A stretch of 61,829 nt of DNA from Desulfurobacteriaceae bacterium (GTDB lineage: Bacteria > Aquificota > Aquificia > Desulfurobacteriales > Desulfurobacteriaceae), in assembly GCA_027068415.1 (NCBI GenBank), contig JAMOTD010000017.1, positions 67,074-128,902 of the forward strand, in the 5' to 3' direction. How positions within the stretch are numbered: the stretch's first letter is position 1; each line of letters starts with the position of its first letter. The notes under the pieces are model-generated. The model had not been told where the DNA came from and searched no databases. It worked only from the letters and a program-made list of their open reading frames with translations. Made by a program: the position numbers and the translations under genes. This document shows positions 52,165-61,516 of this stretch, in pieces.

Positions 52165-55100
52165 CTCTAGGGGTATTAAATTTTTAAATAAGGGCATATT
52201 TGCACAGGAAGTTATAGAAGACTTGGAAGGTTCTATATATGAGAAGGAAACTAAAAAAGGAAAAAGATTTTATACTAAATGCTTTATTAGAAATGCTTTA
52301 TTAGAGGTAGAGAAATCCAATTAAAACCTGAAGAAGTTATTAGACAGTTATTCTTGAGAAAACTTGTGTGGGACTATGGATATCCTAAGGAACTAATAAA
52401 AGTAGAGTATCCTGTTCACTTTGGAAGAGAGATTAAAAAAGCTGATATTGTGGTTGAAAATCCTAAAAATCCTACTTATGCTTACATAATTGTAGAAACT
52501 AAAAAACCCACGCTAAAGGAAGGTAAAGAACAACTTAAGAGTTATACCAACGCAACAGGGGCACCTATAGCAGTATGGACTAATGGTGAACGGATAGAAG
52601 TTTTTCACAGGAAAGACCCTAATTATTTTGAGAACATACCAGACTTACCTAAATACGGACAAAGTTTAAGAGAGCTTCTACAGGAGAAGTTCACAATAGA
52701 AGACCTTAAAAGAGTTGATAAGCTAACTAATGAAAAGATTTCATTAAAAGAAATAATCCTTGATTTAGAAGATGAGGTTCTGGCCAATGCTGGTGTTGAT
52801 GTTTTTGAAGAGGTTTTGAAACTTATCTTTGCAAAACTTTATGATGAACTTCAAAGCTTTAGAAATCCAAGGAGACCTTTGGAGTTTAGAAATTACGGTG
52901 AAAGCGATCCAGAACTAAAGGAAAAGATACAAAGACTTTTTGACGAAGCTAAAAGGAAGTGGGAAGGTATTTTTCCCGATGATGCAAAAATAGAATTATC
53001 CCCTTCTCATTTAGCAGTATGCGTTGGCTCTCTTCAAGATGTAAAAATTTTCAATACTAATTTGGATGTAATAGATGATGCTTTTGAATATTTGGTAAAT
53101 AAAACGAGTAAGGGAGAAAAGGGACAGTATTTCACTCCCCGTTATGTGATTGATATGGTTGTGAAAATGCTTAATCCTACTGAGAATGAATACATAATAG
53201 ACCCTGCTTGTGGAAGCTTTGGATTTCCAATCCATGTAGTTTTCAAAGTTTGGAAGGATATTTACGAGAAAAATGGTTTAGACTCTAAAGATTTATTAAC
53301 TGCAGAGGAGAAAATACCTGAAGCTATAGACTACGTAAGAGAAAAGGTTTTCGGTATAGATTTTGACGAAAAAGTTGTGAGAGTAGCCAAACTTCTAAAT
53401 CTTATTGCGGGAGATGGACACTCCAATGTCATAAGGCTTAACAGTTTAGATTATGAACAATGGAAGGAATGGATAGACGATGAGGATTGGAGAGATAAAT
53501 ACTACGAAGGTTGGAAAAAATTAAAGAAACTTTTAAAGGATAAAAGATTTTATAGGGACTTTAACTTTGATATTGTTATGACAAATCCTCCTTTTGCAGG
53601 AGATATAAAAGAATCACGGATAATCCATAAATATGAATTGGCGCAAAAATTTAATAAAAAATGCGAACCGACAGGGAAATACCCTAAAAAAATAAGCAGA
53701 GACATTCTTTTCATTGAGAGAGCTTTACAATTCCTAAAACCAGGCGGAAGGTTAGCTATAGTTCTTCCTCAAGGGAGATTAAATAACGCTTCCGATAGAT
53801 GTTTAAGAGAATGGATTTCTAAACACGCAAGGATTATAGCGGTTATTGGACTTCATCAGAATGTTTTTAAACCCCATACGGGAACTAAAACAAGCGTTTT
53901 AATACTCCAAAAGTGGGATGATAAACTTTGTCCCTATAAGGAAGACTATCCGATATTTTTCGCCACAATGCAAGAACCGAGTAAAGACAGTAGCGGAGAA
54001 AAGATTTATGTCAAATATAAAGATTTCCTAAAGTGGGAGGAAGAAGGGAAAATACCACCTCTACCTGAGGATTTCAAAGAAATTGCTAAGAAAAACCCCG
54101 AAGAAAAGGTTTTAGATAATCACGGCCATTTGATAGTTAAGCATGACCTATTCTCCGTTCAGACTTGGCATCCCGAAGTTAAAACTCCCGAAGGTATAGC
54201 AGAGGCCTTTTTGGAATTTGCCAAAAAGGAAGGTTTAAGTTTTGTAAAAAAAAACTTAACTCCTTTTAATAAAGGGAAATATAAGCGTTTAATGGATAGA
54301 TTGGAAGCGGTAGAACTTAAACTTAGTGAAATTAGAGAGGATAATCCGGATTTTAGGATAAATTCTGAGTTTTTTAGAAAGAAATACTTGCGAAATTTAT
54401 TTCTCCTTACTTCTTTACCACACAAAAGGTTAAAGGATTTAAGAAAAACTAATAAACGGTTCAAACAACCAATTTATGATGAAGGCGGAAACTTAAGAAT
54501 AGTAAATAGTCAACACTTAAGGAATCACTTTATAGACTTTGAATCAACAAGAAAGGGATTTAGTGAGGAAATCGTTCCTTATAAAGCTATTTTAATTAAT
54601 TCTACGGGTGTAGGAACTTTGGGAAGAGTTCATTTGAATTATGCAGAATTTCCTTTTACTGTAGATAGTCATATTACAGTGATTACTACAAAAAGGGAAT
54701 TAAATCCCTACTATTTAATGAGTTTTCTACAATCGCAGTACGGTCAGGACTTAATCAATAGATATTATAGTGGAAGTTCAGGACAAATAGAAATATATCC
54801 TAAAAATTTTGATATTTTTCCTATTCCTCTTTTATCCCCTAAATTCCAAAATTTTATAGAGGAAGTGGTAAAAACAGCTCATCAAAAGTTAGAAAAAAGC
54901 AAGAAACTTTACAAGGAAGCAGAAGAAATATTACTTCAAGAGCTGGATTTAAAGAATTTTAGACCCACAAACAGGAACTATAACATTGTTTCCTCTAAAA
55001 GTGCCTTTTTAAACGGTCGCCTTGATGCGGAATATTATTTGCCTAAGTACGAACAACTTATTAAGCATTTACAAAAATTTGAATTGGAGCCTTTGAAGGA

Positions 55101-55689
55101 GATAGTTGTTGTTAAAAAATCTATAGAACCTGGTTCTAAATATTATCAAGACTCGGGAATACCTTTTATCCGTGTAGCGGATTTTTCCAAATACGGAATA
55201 GATACTCCAAAGGTATATTTACCTGAAGATTTCCTAACAGAGGAAGAGATTGAGAAGCTTAAACCAAAGAAAGGAACAATTCTTTTATCTAAAGATGGAA
55301 CAGTGGGCATAGCTTATGTAGTTAAGTATCCAGAGGAAGAGCAAGTAATAACTTCCAATGCCATACTTCACTTGAAAATTAAACAATCAAAAGAGAAAGA
55401 ATATACTCCTGAATATATAGCGTTTGTTTTAAATTCTCTTGTGGGTCAGCTTCAGGCAGAGAGAGATACTGGGGGAAGTCTAATACAACATTGGCGTATA
55501 GAAGATGTAGGTAAAGTTTTAATTCCTAAAATAAATAAGGATAAGCGAGAGGCTTTAGAGCTACTCTTAGAAGAAGTTTTTAAACTTAGAAAGGAAAGTA
55601 AGCTTCTGCTACAAAAAGCATCAGAATTAGTAACCAGAGCTATTGAAATGGGGGAAGATATGGTTTTTCCCTCGTTAACTACAATTTAA
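52139..55689 (+). pseudogene. Single-chain restriction-modification gene, out of frame by a 14-bp duplication
   Basis: The first part (ATG 52139, after GGGAGG) reads [20 protein letters not shown] and stops at 52322-52324. The second part is open from before 52305 to TAA at 55687-55689, over 1100 residues. Dropping one copy of the 14-bp tandem repeat at 52277-52304 joins them as FYTKCFIRGREIQLKPEEVI. The product would hold a PD-(D/E)xK nuclease (KADIVV ... AYIIVETKKPT), an N6-adenine methyltransferase (IIDPACGSFGF, note F for the usual G; NPPF in DIVMTNPPFAGD), and a C-terminal specificity part with two target-recognition blocks. This is a type IIG/fused type I layout. Codons are AT-rich, unlike both neighbours. 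Confidence 0.85.
52277..52305 (+). repeat. Perfect 14-bp tandem duplication inside the R-M gene
   Basis: AAATGCTTTATTAG at 52277-52290 is repeated exactly at 52291-52304, and the next base (A, 52305) also continues the period. Because 14 is not a multiple of 3, two copies put the downstream 1100 codons out of frame while one copy restores them. Confidence 0.95.
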
Positions 55690-56619
55690 GTATTCCAGAA
55701 CCCTTTTGTAGCCTGTAGGGAGCTCCACCTCAAACTCCATCCTCTTGCCGGTTCTCGGGTGGTTAAAGGCGAGGTAGTAGGCGCAAAGGGCGTGCATTCC
55801 CATCTCGTCTATCAGCTTCCTTAAAGTTTCGTCCTCTATCCTGCTTGGTTTGTAGCCGTAGGTTCTGTCTCCGAGTAGCGGGTGGCCGAGGTTTGACATG
55901 TGAACCCTTATCTGGTGGGTTCTGCCGGTTTCAAGTTTACACTTTATCTCTGCCACGTTGTGCTCGGGGAACTTCTCAATAACCCAGTAGTTTGTTATGG
56001 CCTCCTTAGGGCTTGTAGTGTTTGGGGAGAACTTCTTCCTGTCAAACCTGTCCCTTCCTATTGGAAGAACTATTCTGTCGTAGTCTTTCTTCGGGATTCC
56101 GTAGATTAGAGCTCTGTAAAATCTACCAACTGTTCTGTTCTTAAACTGCTCAATCAAAGACTGCTGGGCAAGGTCGTTCTTTGCAACTACTAAAAGGCCT
56201 GCAGTATCCTTGTCTATTCTGTGGACTATTCCAGGCCGCAGTGCCCCTCCGATTCCTCCCAAGTCCTTACAGTGGTAGAGGAGGGCATTAACCAAAGTTC
56301 CGGAGTAGTGGCCGGGTGCCGGGTGAACTACCATTCCTGCAGGTTTATTTATGACAATAACGTCCCTATCTTCGTAAACTACGTCTAAGGGAATGTTCTC
56401 CGGCTTAACCTCTATAGGCTCAGGTTCAGGGATTTCAAACTCTACAACCTGTCCTTCCTTTACTTTCTGGGATGGTTTTTTAACTACCTTTCCGTCAACT
56501 TTAACAAGTCCCTCTTCAATTATCCCCTTTGCCTGAGAGCGGGAGAGCTCACTTACCTCGCTTATGAACTGGTCAAGCCTCTTCTTTGAGTGTTCTTTTT
56601 CAACGACTACTTTTTCCAT
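55675..56619 (-). CDS. rluD: RluD-type ribosomal large subunit pseudouridine synthase
   Basis: A 314-residue RluA-family enzyme. An N-terminal S4 domain (KKRLDQFISEVSELSRSQAK to VKVDGKVVKKPSQKVKEGQV) is followed by the synthase domain with VINKPAGMVVHPAPGH, the catalytic-Asp motif RPGIVHRIDKDTAGLLVVAK and LETGRTHQIRVHMSNLGHPL. It fits RluD, which modifies helix 69 of 23S rRNA. It overlaps mutS upstream by 13 bases and the R-M gene tail-to-tail by 15. Confidence 0.92.
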   Translation of the reverse strand: MEKVVVEKEHSKKRLDQFISEVSELSRSQAKGIIEEGLVKVDGKVVKKPSQKVKEGQVVEFEIPEPEPIEVKPENIPLDVVYEDRDVIVINKPAGMVVHPAPGHYSGTLVNALLYHCKDLGGIGGALRPGIVHRIDKDTAGLLVVAKNDLAQQSLIEQFKNRTVGRFYRALIYGIPKKDYDRIVLPIGRDRFDRKKFSPNTTSPKEAITNYWVIEKFPEHNVAEIKCKLETGRTHQIRVHMSNLGHPLLGDRTYGYKPSRIEDETLRKLIDEMGMHALCAYYLAFNHPRTGKRMEFEVELPTGYKRVLEYLNCS

Positions 56620-59111
56620 TCTACTCCCTTTAAGCTCTCCTTTAGCCTTGCAAGGAGCATTAAGGCCTCTAAGGGTGTGGTGGTTGAAATCTCTATCTTC
56701 TCAATCTCGCTCAGGACTCTTTCAACTTCGGGAGGGATAACCTCAACTCTCTCTACCCTGTACTCAACTTCCCTCTCTGCGGCCGAAAAGAGGGGGAGCT
56801 CCCGCTCTTTCCTTCCCTCAAGCTCGGCCAAAATCTCCTTTGCCCTCTCAACAACCTCCTTAGGAAGGCCTGCAAGCTCTGCGACGTGGACTCCGTAGGA
56901 CTTCTCCGAGGCTCCCGGAACAATCCTGTGGGTAAAGACGACGTGGCCGTCAACCTCCTTGACTTCGGCGTGGTAGTTCTTAACTCCCCTTACCTTCCCC
57001 TCAAGCTCGGTTAACTCGTGGTAGTGGGTAGCAAAGAGAGTCTTTGCCCCGATTTTCCCGCTGATGAACTCAACAACCGCCCTTGCTATGCTCATTCCGT
57101 CGTAGGTGCTCGTTCCCCTTCCGATTTCGTCAAGGATTACAAGGCTCTTGGGGGTGGCGTTTTTAAGGATATTGGCAGTTTCAACCATCTCCATCATAAA
57201 GGTTGAAAGGCCTCTGCTCAGGTTGTCTGCCGCTCCTACCCTCGTGAAAATCCTGTCTGCAACGGAGATTTTCGCCCTCCTTGCCGGAACGAATGAGCCC
57301 ATTTGGGCCATGAGGGTAATCAGGGCGGTCTGCCTTAAGTAAACCGATTTACCTCCCATGTTTGGGCCTGTGATTATGAGGATAAATTCCTCAGGAGTCA
57401 GTCTTGTGTCGTTGGGAATGAAATCCTCCTCAAGGATTTTCTCAAGGACGGGGTGTCTTCCCTCCTCTATTACCGTCTCGTAGCCCTCGTGGACCTGAGG
57501 TCTGGTGTATCTCCTTTCAACTGCAACCTTTGCAAGGGACTGAAGGACGTCAAGTTGGGCTATCCTCTCGGCCGTCTTTGAAATCCTCCCTGCGTGGCTT
57601 GAGATGAAGCTCCTGAGCTGACAGAAAAGCTGGTACTCAATCTTCTCAATTCTCTCCTTTGCAGAGAGGACTTTCTCCTCAAACTCCTTGAGCTCCGGGG
57701 TTATGAAGCGCTCGGCGTTTACGAGGGTCTGCTTCCTTATGTAATTTTCGGGAACGAGGTGGAGGTTCGGCTTTGAGACCTCTATGTAGTAGCCGAAGAC
57801 GTTGTTGTATCCCACTTTCAGGCTTGCTATTCCCGTTCTTTTTCTTTCTCTCTCTTCAATTTCCTTTATGATTTTCTCTGCCTCGTTCTTTACCCTTCTC
57901 AGCTTGTCAAGTTCGGGATGGACGCCCTCTTTAATCAATCCTCCCTCTTTTGGGGAGAAGGGCGGGTTTTCAACCAATACCCTTTCAATTTCGCAGTAAA
58001 CGTCCTCAAGGGCATCAAAGCCTTCTGAGAGCTCCCTTAGAAGGGGTGATGAGAACTCGCTTAAGAGCTCCTTTATTTTGGGAAGGTTTTTGAGAGAGCT
58101 CCTCAGTGAGGCAATCTCTTTCGGGTTGGCCATTCCGGAAGTTATTTTCGTTAAGAGCCTCTCTACGTCGTAAACTCTTGAGAGGGTTTCCCTCAACTCG
58201 TCTGCAATCAGAAAGCTCTCTGAGAGCTCCTCAACTGCCGAAAGCCTCTTTTCAATCTCCTTTACATTTTTAAGTGGGTGGAGGAGCCAGAACTTTAAGA
58301 GCCTGCGCCCCATTCCCGTTTTCGTCCTGTTTAAGACGTTAAAGAGAGTTGCTCCGGCCATTTTCTCGTTTATGGGCTCAAGGAGTTCTAAATTCCTCTG
58401 GGTCTGAGGGTCAACGTAGGCGTAATCCCAGCCCCTATACTCCTTGGGCTCTTTTAACTTGGGAACGAACTCCTTCTGGGTCTCCCTTACAAACTCCCTT
58501 AAGGCCTCAAGGGCACCCTCTTTAAAGAGCTCCTCCCTCTTTTCAATAACGGCCTCAGGTAGGATAGTCTTTAACTTCCTCTCGTCAAACTTTTCTGGAA
58601 CGAGGATTTCTTTAGGTTTAAATTTTGATAGGAGGCTCTTTAGCTCTTCCCAGCTTGCTTTTGCGTGGTAGAGGTCTCCCGACGATATTTCCGCCCAGGC
58701 TACCTGATAGCTTTTACCTTCTGGCTTAATTGCCATCAGGAAGCGGTCTTCGCTCTCGTCTTCAAAGTATGTTCCGGGCGTTACTACCCTTACTACTCCC
58801 CTTTCAACAACCTTCTTTCCGGGCTTGGGCTCCTCAAGTTGCTCGCATATTGCAACCTTGTAGCCCTTCCTGACCAGCTTGGGGAGGTAGCTCTCAAGGG
58901 CGTGGTATGGAATTCCGCACATGGGAGCTCTCTCCCCGCCCTTACCGAAGGAGCGGGAGGTAAGGGCAATCTCAAGCTCCCTTGAGGCTATTTCTGCGTC
59001 CTCAAAGAACATTTCGTAAAAGTCGCCCATTCTGAACATTAAGATTGCGTCCTTATACCTCTTTTTAAACTCAAGGTACTGCTTAAGGGCCGGCGTTATC
59101 TTCTTTGACAA
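56607..59111 (-). CDS. mutS: DNA mismatch repair protein MutS
   Basis: An 834-residue MutS. I place the start at TTG 59111 because AGGAGG lies 5 bases before it; the open frame starts 6 codons earlier. The mismatch-reading Phe-x-Glu is MFRMGDFYEMFFEDAE near residue 36. The ATPase has Walker A ITGPNMGGKSVYLRQ, LSTFMMEM, Walker B VILDEIGRGTSTYDG and ATHYHEL. The C-terminal region ends with a short helical dimerisation tail. MutL is not in the window. Confidence 0.94.
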   Translation of the reverse strand: MSKKITPALKQYLEFKKRYKDAILMFRMGDFYEMFFEDAEIASRELEIALTSRSFGKGGERAPMCGIPYHALESYLPKLVRKGYKVAICEQLEEPKPGKKVVERGVVRVVTPGTYFEDESEDRFLMAIKPEGKSYQVAWAEISSGDLYHAKASWEELKSLLSKFKPKEILVPEKFDERKLKTILPEAVIEKREELFKEGALEALREFVRETQKEFVPKLKEPKEYRGWDYAYVDPQTQRNLELLEPINEKMAGATLFNVLNRTKTGMGRRLLKFWLLHPLKNVKEIEKRLSAVEELSESFLIADELRETLSRVYDVERLLTKITSGMANPKEIASLRSSLKNLPKIKELLSEFSSPLLRELSEGFDALEDVYCEIERVLVENPPFSPKEGGLIKEGVHPELDKLRRVKNEAEKIIKEIEERERKRTGIASLKVGYNNVFGYYIEVSKPNLHLVPENYIRKQTLVNAERFITPELKEFEEKVLSAKERIEKIEYQLFCQLRSFISSHAGRISKTAERIAQLDVLQSLAKVAVERRYTRPQVHEGYETVIEEGRHPVLEKILEEDFIPNDTRLTPEEFILIITGPNMGGKSVYLRQTALITLMAQMGSFVPARRAKISVADRIFTRVGAADNLSRGLSTFMMEMVETANILKNATPKSLVILDEIGRGTSTYDGMSIARAVVEFISGKIGAKTLFATHYHELTELEGKVRGVKNYHAEVKEVDGHVVFTHRIVPGASEKSYGVHVAELAGLPKEVVERAKEILAELEGRKERELPLFSAAEREVEYRVERVEVIPPEVERVLSEIEKIEISTTTPLEALMLLARLKESLKGVEWKK

Positions 59112-59271
59112 CCTCTCCTCCTGACTCAATTTCCTCGCAAACCAGGTATTCCTCGCTCAGCCACTTGTGGAGGTCTGCCAGTTTACACTCTTCACAGCAA
59201 AAGGGCCTGAAGGGATTTCCTTCCCAAAAAGCTTCCTTTCCACAGTGGGGGCATTTAATTTTCTTCCTCAT
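59083..59271 (-). CDS. yacG: YacG-type zinc protein (DNA gyrase inhibitor family)
   Basis: A 62-residue protein. Four zinc ligands are seen as KCPHCGK and FCCEECK (Cys9, Cys12, Cys28 or 29, Cys32), then DLHKWLSEEY, the family block. In E. coli YacG binds GyrB and inhibits gyrase. It is the first gene of the yacG-mutS-rluD run, overlapping mutS by 29 bases. The acidic tail is species-specific. Confidence 0.85.
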   Translation of the reverse strand: MRKKIKCPHCGKEAFWEGNPFRPFCCEECKLADLHKWLSEEYLVCEEIESGGEVVKEDNAGP

Positions 59272-59398
59272 AGAATCTCCCTATGTCATTTTCCATAAAA
59301 TTAGGAAATTTCCGGTTGGCTTCAAAAGTTTTGAGAAACTGCAATTAAAGAGGAGTATATTATAGAGGTCACAATAGTCTATGGCTTGGGAGGTGAAA

Positions 59399-59716
59399 AT
59401 GAAAGTTGCAGTTCCTTTAAAGAGCGATTCCGGACTTGATTCTCCTATATGTGAGCACTTTGGTAGAGCTCCCTACTTTGCTTTGGTTACTCTTAAAGAC
59501 GGGGAAGTTGACGTTAATATATTTGAAAATCCCGTAGTTGAGCACGCTGCAGGAGCAATTCCTCAAATGCTTGCAGAGCGTGGCGTGAATAAAGTTATAG
59601 CTACAAGGATGGGAGAAAAGGCGAGAGTTTTCTTTAAACAGCTGGGTATAGATGTAGCAATCGGAATTACGGGAACGCTGAGGGATGTTTTAGAAATCTT
59701 AAAGAAAGAGAATTAA
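59399..59716 (+). CDS. NifX/NifB-like dinitrogenase cofactor-domain protein
   Basis: A 105-residue single domain. ATG 59399 has GGGAGGTGAAA before it. The fold marks are MKVAVPLKSDSGLDSPICEH, FGRAPYFALV, a loop with ENPVVEHAAGAIPQMLAERG, and VNKVIATRMGEKARVFFKQL. In other bacteria this domain binds iron-molybdenum cofactor precursors, but many stand-alone copies have no nitrogenase link. No nif genes are nearby. The gap upstream (59272-59398) has a possible TTGAGA/TATATT promoter spaced 19 bases. Confidence 0.85.
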   Translation: MKVAVPLKSDSGLDSPICEHFGRAPYFALVTLKDGEVDVNIFENPVVEHAAGAIPQMLAERGVNKVIATRMGEKARVFFKQLGIDVAIGITGTLRDVLEILKKEN

Positions 59717-59760
59717 TACAGCTTTTGTGGTAATCAGTGTGTTAAACCCTCCTGTACTTC

Positions 59761-59789
59761 TTGACACTTCTAAAGATGAGGCCTATATT
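59761..59789 (+). promoter_or_regulatory. Promoter of tRNA-Leu
   Basis: TTGACA (59761-59766) and TATATT (59784-59789) with a 17-base spacer, 16 bases before the mature tRNA start. Confidence 0.75.
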
Positions 59790-59805
59790 TCCTACCAGCG
59801 CTTAA

Positions 59806-59892
59806 GCGGGAGTGGCGGAATCGGCAGACGCGCCGTCTTGAGGGGGCGGTGCCCTTACGGGCGTGCGGGTTCAAATCCCGCCTCCCGCACCA
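59806..59892 (+). tRNA. tRNA-Leu (anticodon GAG)
   Basis: An 87-base class II tRNA. The acceptor arms are GCGGGAG and CTCCCGC, with discriminator A and encoded CCA. The anticodon arm CCGTC-TTGAGGG-GGCGG gives anticodon GAG (Leu). A long variable arm (TGCCCTTACGGGCG) and T loop GGGTTCAAATCCC are present. Confidence 0.95.
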
Positions 59893-59894
59893 CT

Positions 59895-60920
59895 TTAATC
59901 CTCTTCCCCCCTTACAAGTCTCTTCAACTTTTCAGCCTGTTCCTTCGTCCCGATAATAATCAGCTTATCCCCTTCTAAGACCATCGTTGAGGAAGTAGGG
60001 TTCAGAATAAATGAGCCGTCCTCTCTCCTTATTCCTATTACGATAACTCCAGTCTTTTTGGGTATATTAAGCTCTCTGAGGAGTTTCCCGTGGAAGGGGC
60101 TACCTTTCGGAACCTCAACCTCCTCAAGCCTTAAATCAATCTCCCCGTGGTGGGTTACTATGTCAAGAAATGAGACTACGCTGGGCCTTATTGCTAAGGA
60201 GGCCATTCTCAGCCCCCCTATAACGTTTGGGAGGATTACCTCTGTTGCTCCCGCCCTTTTTAGCTTTATCACGTTCTCCTCTCTGTTTGCCCTCGTGACT
60301 ATCCTGAGCCTCGGGTTGAGGTTCTTTGCCGAGAGGGTTATAAAGAGGTTGTCTGCGTCGTCGGCCGTTGCAACTATGAGGTTTGCTGCAGACTTCACTC
60401 CCGCCTTTATGAGGGTTTCGTCCTGGGTTGCGTCTCCGTGAATGTAAATCAGGTTGGGGTACTTCTCTCTGGCCTCCTCAATCTTCTCCTCGCTCTTCTC
60501 AATTACGACGAACGGAACTTTCTCCTTTGCAAGCTCTTTAACTGCCGCTTGCCCCGTTCTTCCCAGGCCGCAGACTATCGTGTGGTTTTTCAGTTTCGCC
60601 ACCATTTTCTCCATCCTCTTGGTAGTAAAGATTTTCTGGAGCTCCCCCTCAAAAATCATTGAAGCCACGCTTGAAGCTCCGTAGGCGAAGACCGCAAAGG
60701 CCACCACGATGATTAACATCGTGAAAATCTTGCCCGGGGTTGTTAAAGGATGAACCTCCCCGTAGCCTACAGTTGAGATTGTTATAATTGTGTGCCAGAG
60801 GGAGTCAAGCCAGCTCCAGCCCTCAATCAGCTTTATTCCGACGGTTGAAATCAGAACTAAAAGGATGAGAATTGTTAGAATAAAGACAAACCGTTTGACT
60901 GTTGTTCCGTAGGCTACCAT
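59895..60920 (-). CDS. Two-transmembrane potassium channel with RCK (TrkA-N/TrkA-C) domains
   Basis: A 341-residue MthK-like channel. ATG 60920 is preferred (AGAGG upstream) to the ATG 15 bases earlier. One helix (RFVFILTILILLVLISTVGI), a pore loop with selectivity filter TVGYGE, and a second helix (FTMLIIVVAFAVFAYGASSV) are followed by the RCK NAD-type fold (HTIVCGLGRTGQAAVKELA, IHGDATQDETL) and a TrkA-C domain (LRELNIPKKTGVIVIGI). It controls potassium flow gated by a ligand. It ends 2 bases from tRNA-Leu, convergent. Confidence 0.92.
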   Translation of the reverse strand: MVAYGTTVKRFVFILTILILLVLISTVGIKLIEGWSWLDSLWHTIITISTVGYGEVHPLTTPGKIFTMLIIVVAFAVFAYGASSVASMIFEGELQKIFTTKRMEKMVAKLKNHTIVCGLGRTGQAAVKELAKEKVPFVVIEKSEEKIEEAREKYPNLIYIHGDATQDETLIKAGVKSAANLIVATADDADNLFITLSAKNLNPRLRIVTRANREENVIKLKRAGATEVILPNVIGGLRMASLAIRPSVVSFLDIVTHHGEIDLRLEEVEVPKGSPFHGKLLRELNIPKKTGVIVIGIRREDGSFILNPTSSTMVLEGDKLIIIGTKEQAEKLKRLVRGEED

Positions 60921-60956
60921 TTTTCCTCTCCACATTGATTTTTACAGGAGTTTAGG

Positions 60957-61463
60957 GTGAAGTTCAAGTTCTTTTTCGTCGGTAAAATCCCCAGTAAAGC
61001 CAATTACAAAAAGATTTCCCACAGGAGGGTTAACGGGGAGCTTAAGCCCTTTATCATGAATAATCCTCAGGTTCTCTCCTCTCAGAGGGAGGCCCTCTAC
61101 CAGCTCCACGTTCAGAAGCTTGCCTACGGCCTTGAGAACTTCCCGATAACCGAGCCGGTGAAGGTCTCCCTTACCTTTTACCTTTCGGGAAGGGTGAAGC
61201 AGAGGGACATTGACAACGCCGAGAAGTTCGTGGGAGACATCTTAGAAAAGGGGGAAGTCTTAAAGAGAGACTCTCTGATTTACCAGAAAGAGAAGGTTGA
61301 GAAGAGGTTGGGGATAAAGGGATTTGACGAAATTGTTGAGATAGACATTGAGGTAATTCCGGAAGAGGTAAGGCTTGAGCTTGAAAGGGGAAAGCCTGCA
61401 TTTCCCCCCGAGTTTTACGAGTTTTTAAAGAAGATGAAGATGGAGCTCCCTGAAAAAGGGTAG
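60957..61463 (+). CDS. RusA-like Holliday junction resolvase
   Basis: A 168-residue protein. The central VSLTFYLSGRVKQRDIDNAE, followed by ILEKGEVLKRDSLIYQKE and KVEKR, matches the RusA pattern in which Asp residues (RDIDN, and D in the KRDS stretch) bind metal. RusA-type enzymes resolve four-way junctions and are often phage-derived. GTG start with CAGGAG upstream. Neighbours are not phage-like, so it may be a resident copy. Confidence 0.75.
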   Translation: MKFKFFFVGKIPSKANYKKISHRRVNGELKPFIMNNPQVLSSQREALYQLHVQKLAYGLENFPITEPVKVSLTFYLSGRVKQRDIDNAEKFVGDILEKGEVLKRDSLIYQKEKVEKRLGIKGFDEIVEIDIEVIPEEVRLELERGKPAFPPEFYEFLKKMKMELPEKG

Positions 61464-61516
61464 GATAGAGGGCTTGTAAGTTGAAAATTGGTTAAGTAAA
61501 GGGCGGGAGAGAGGAG

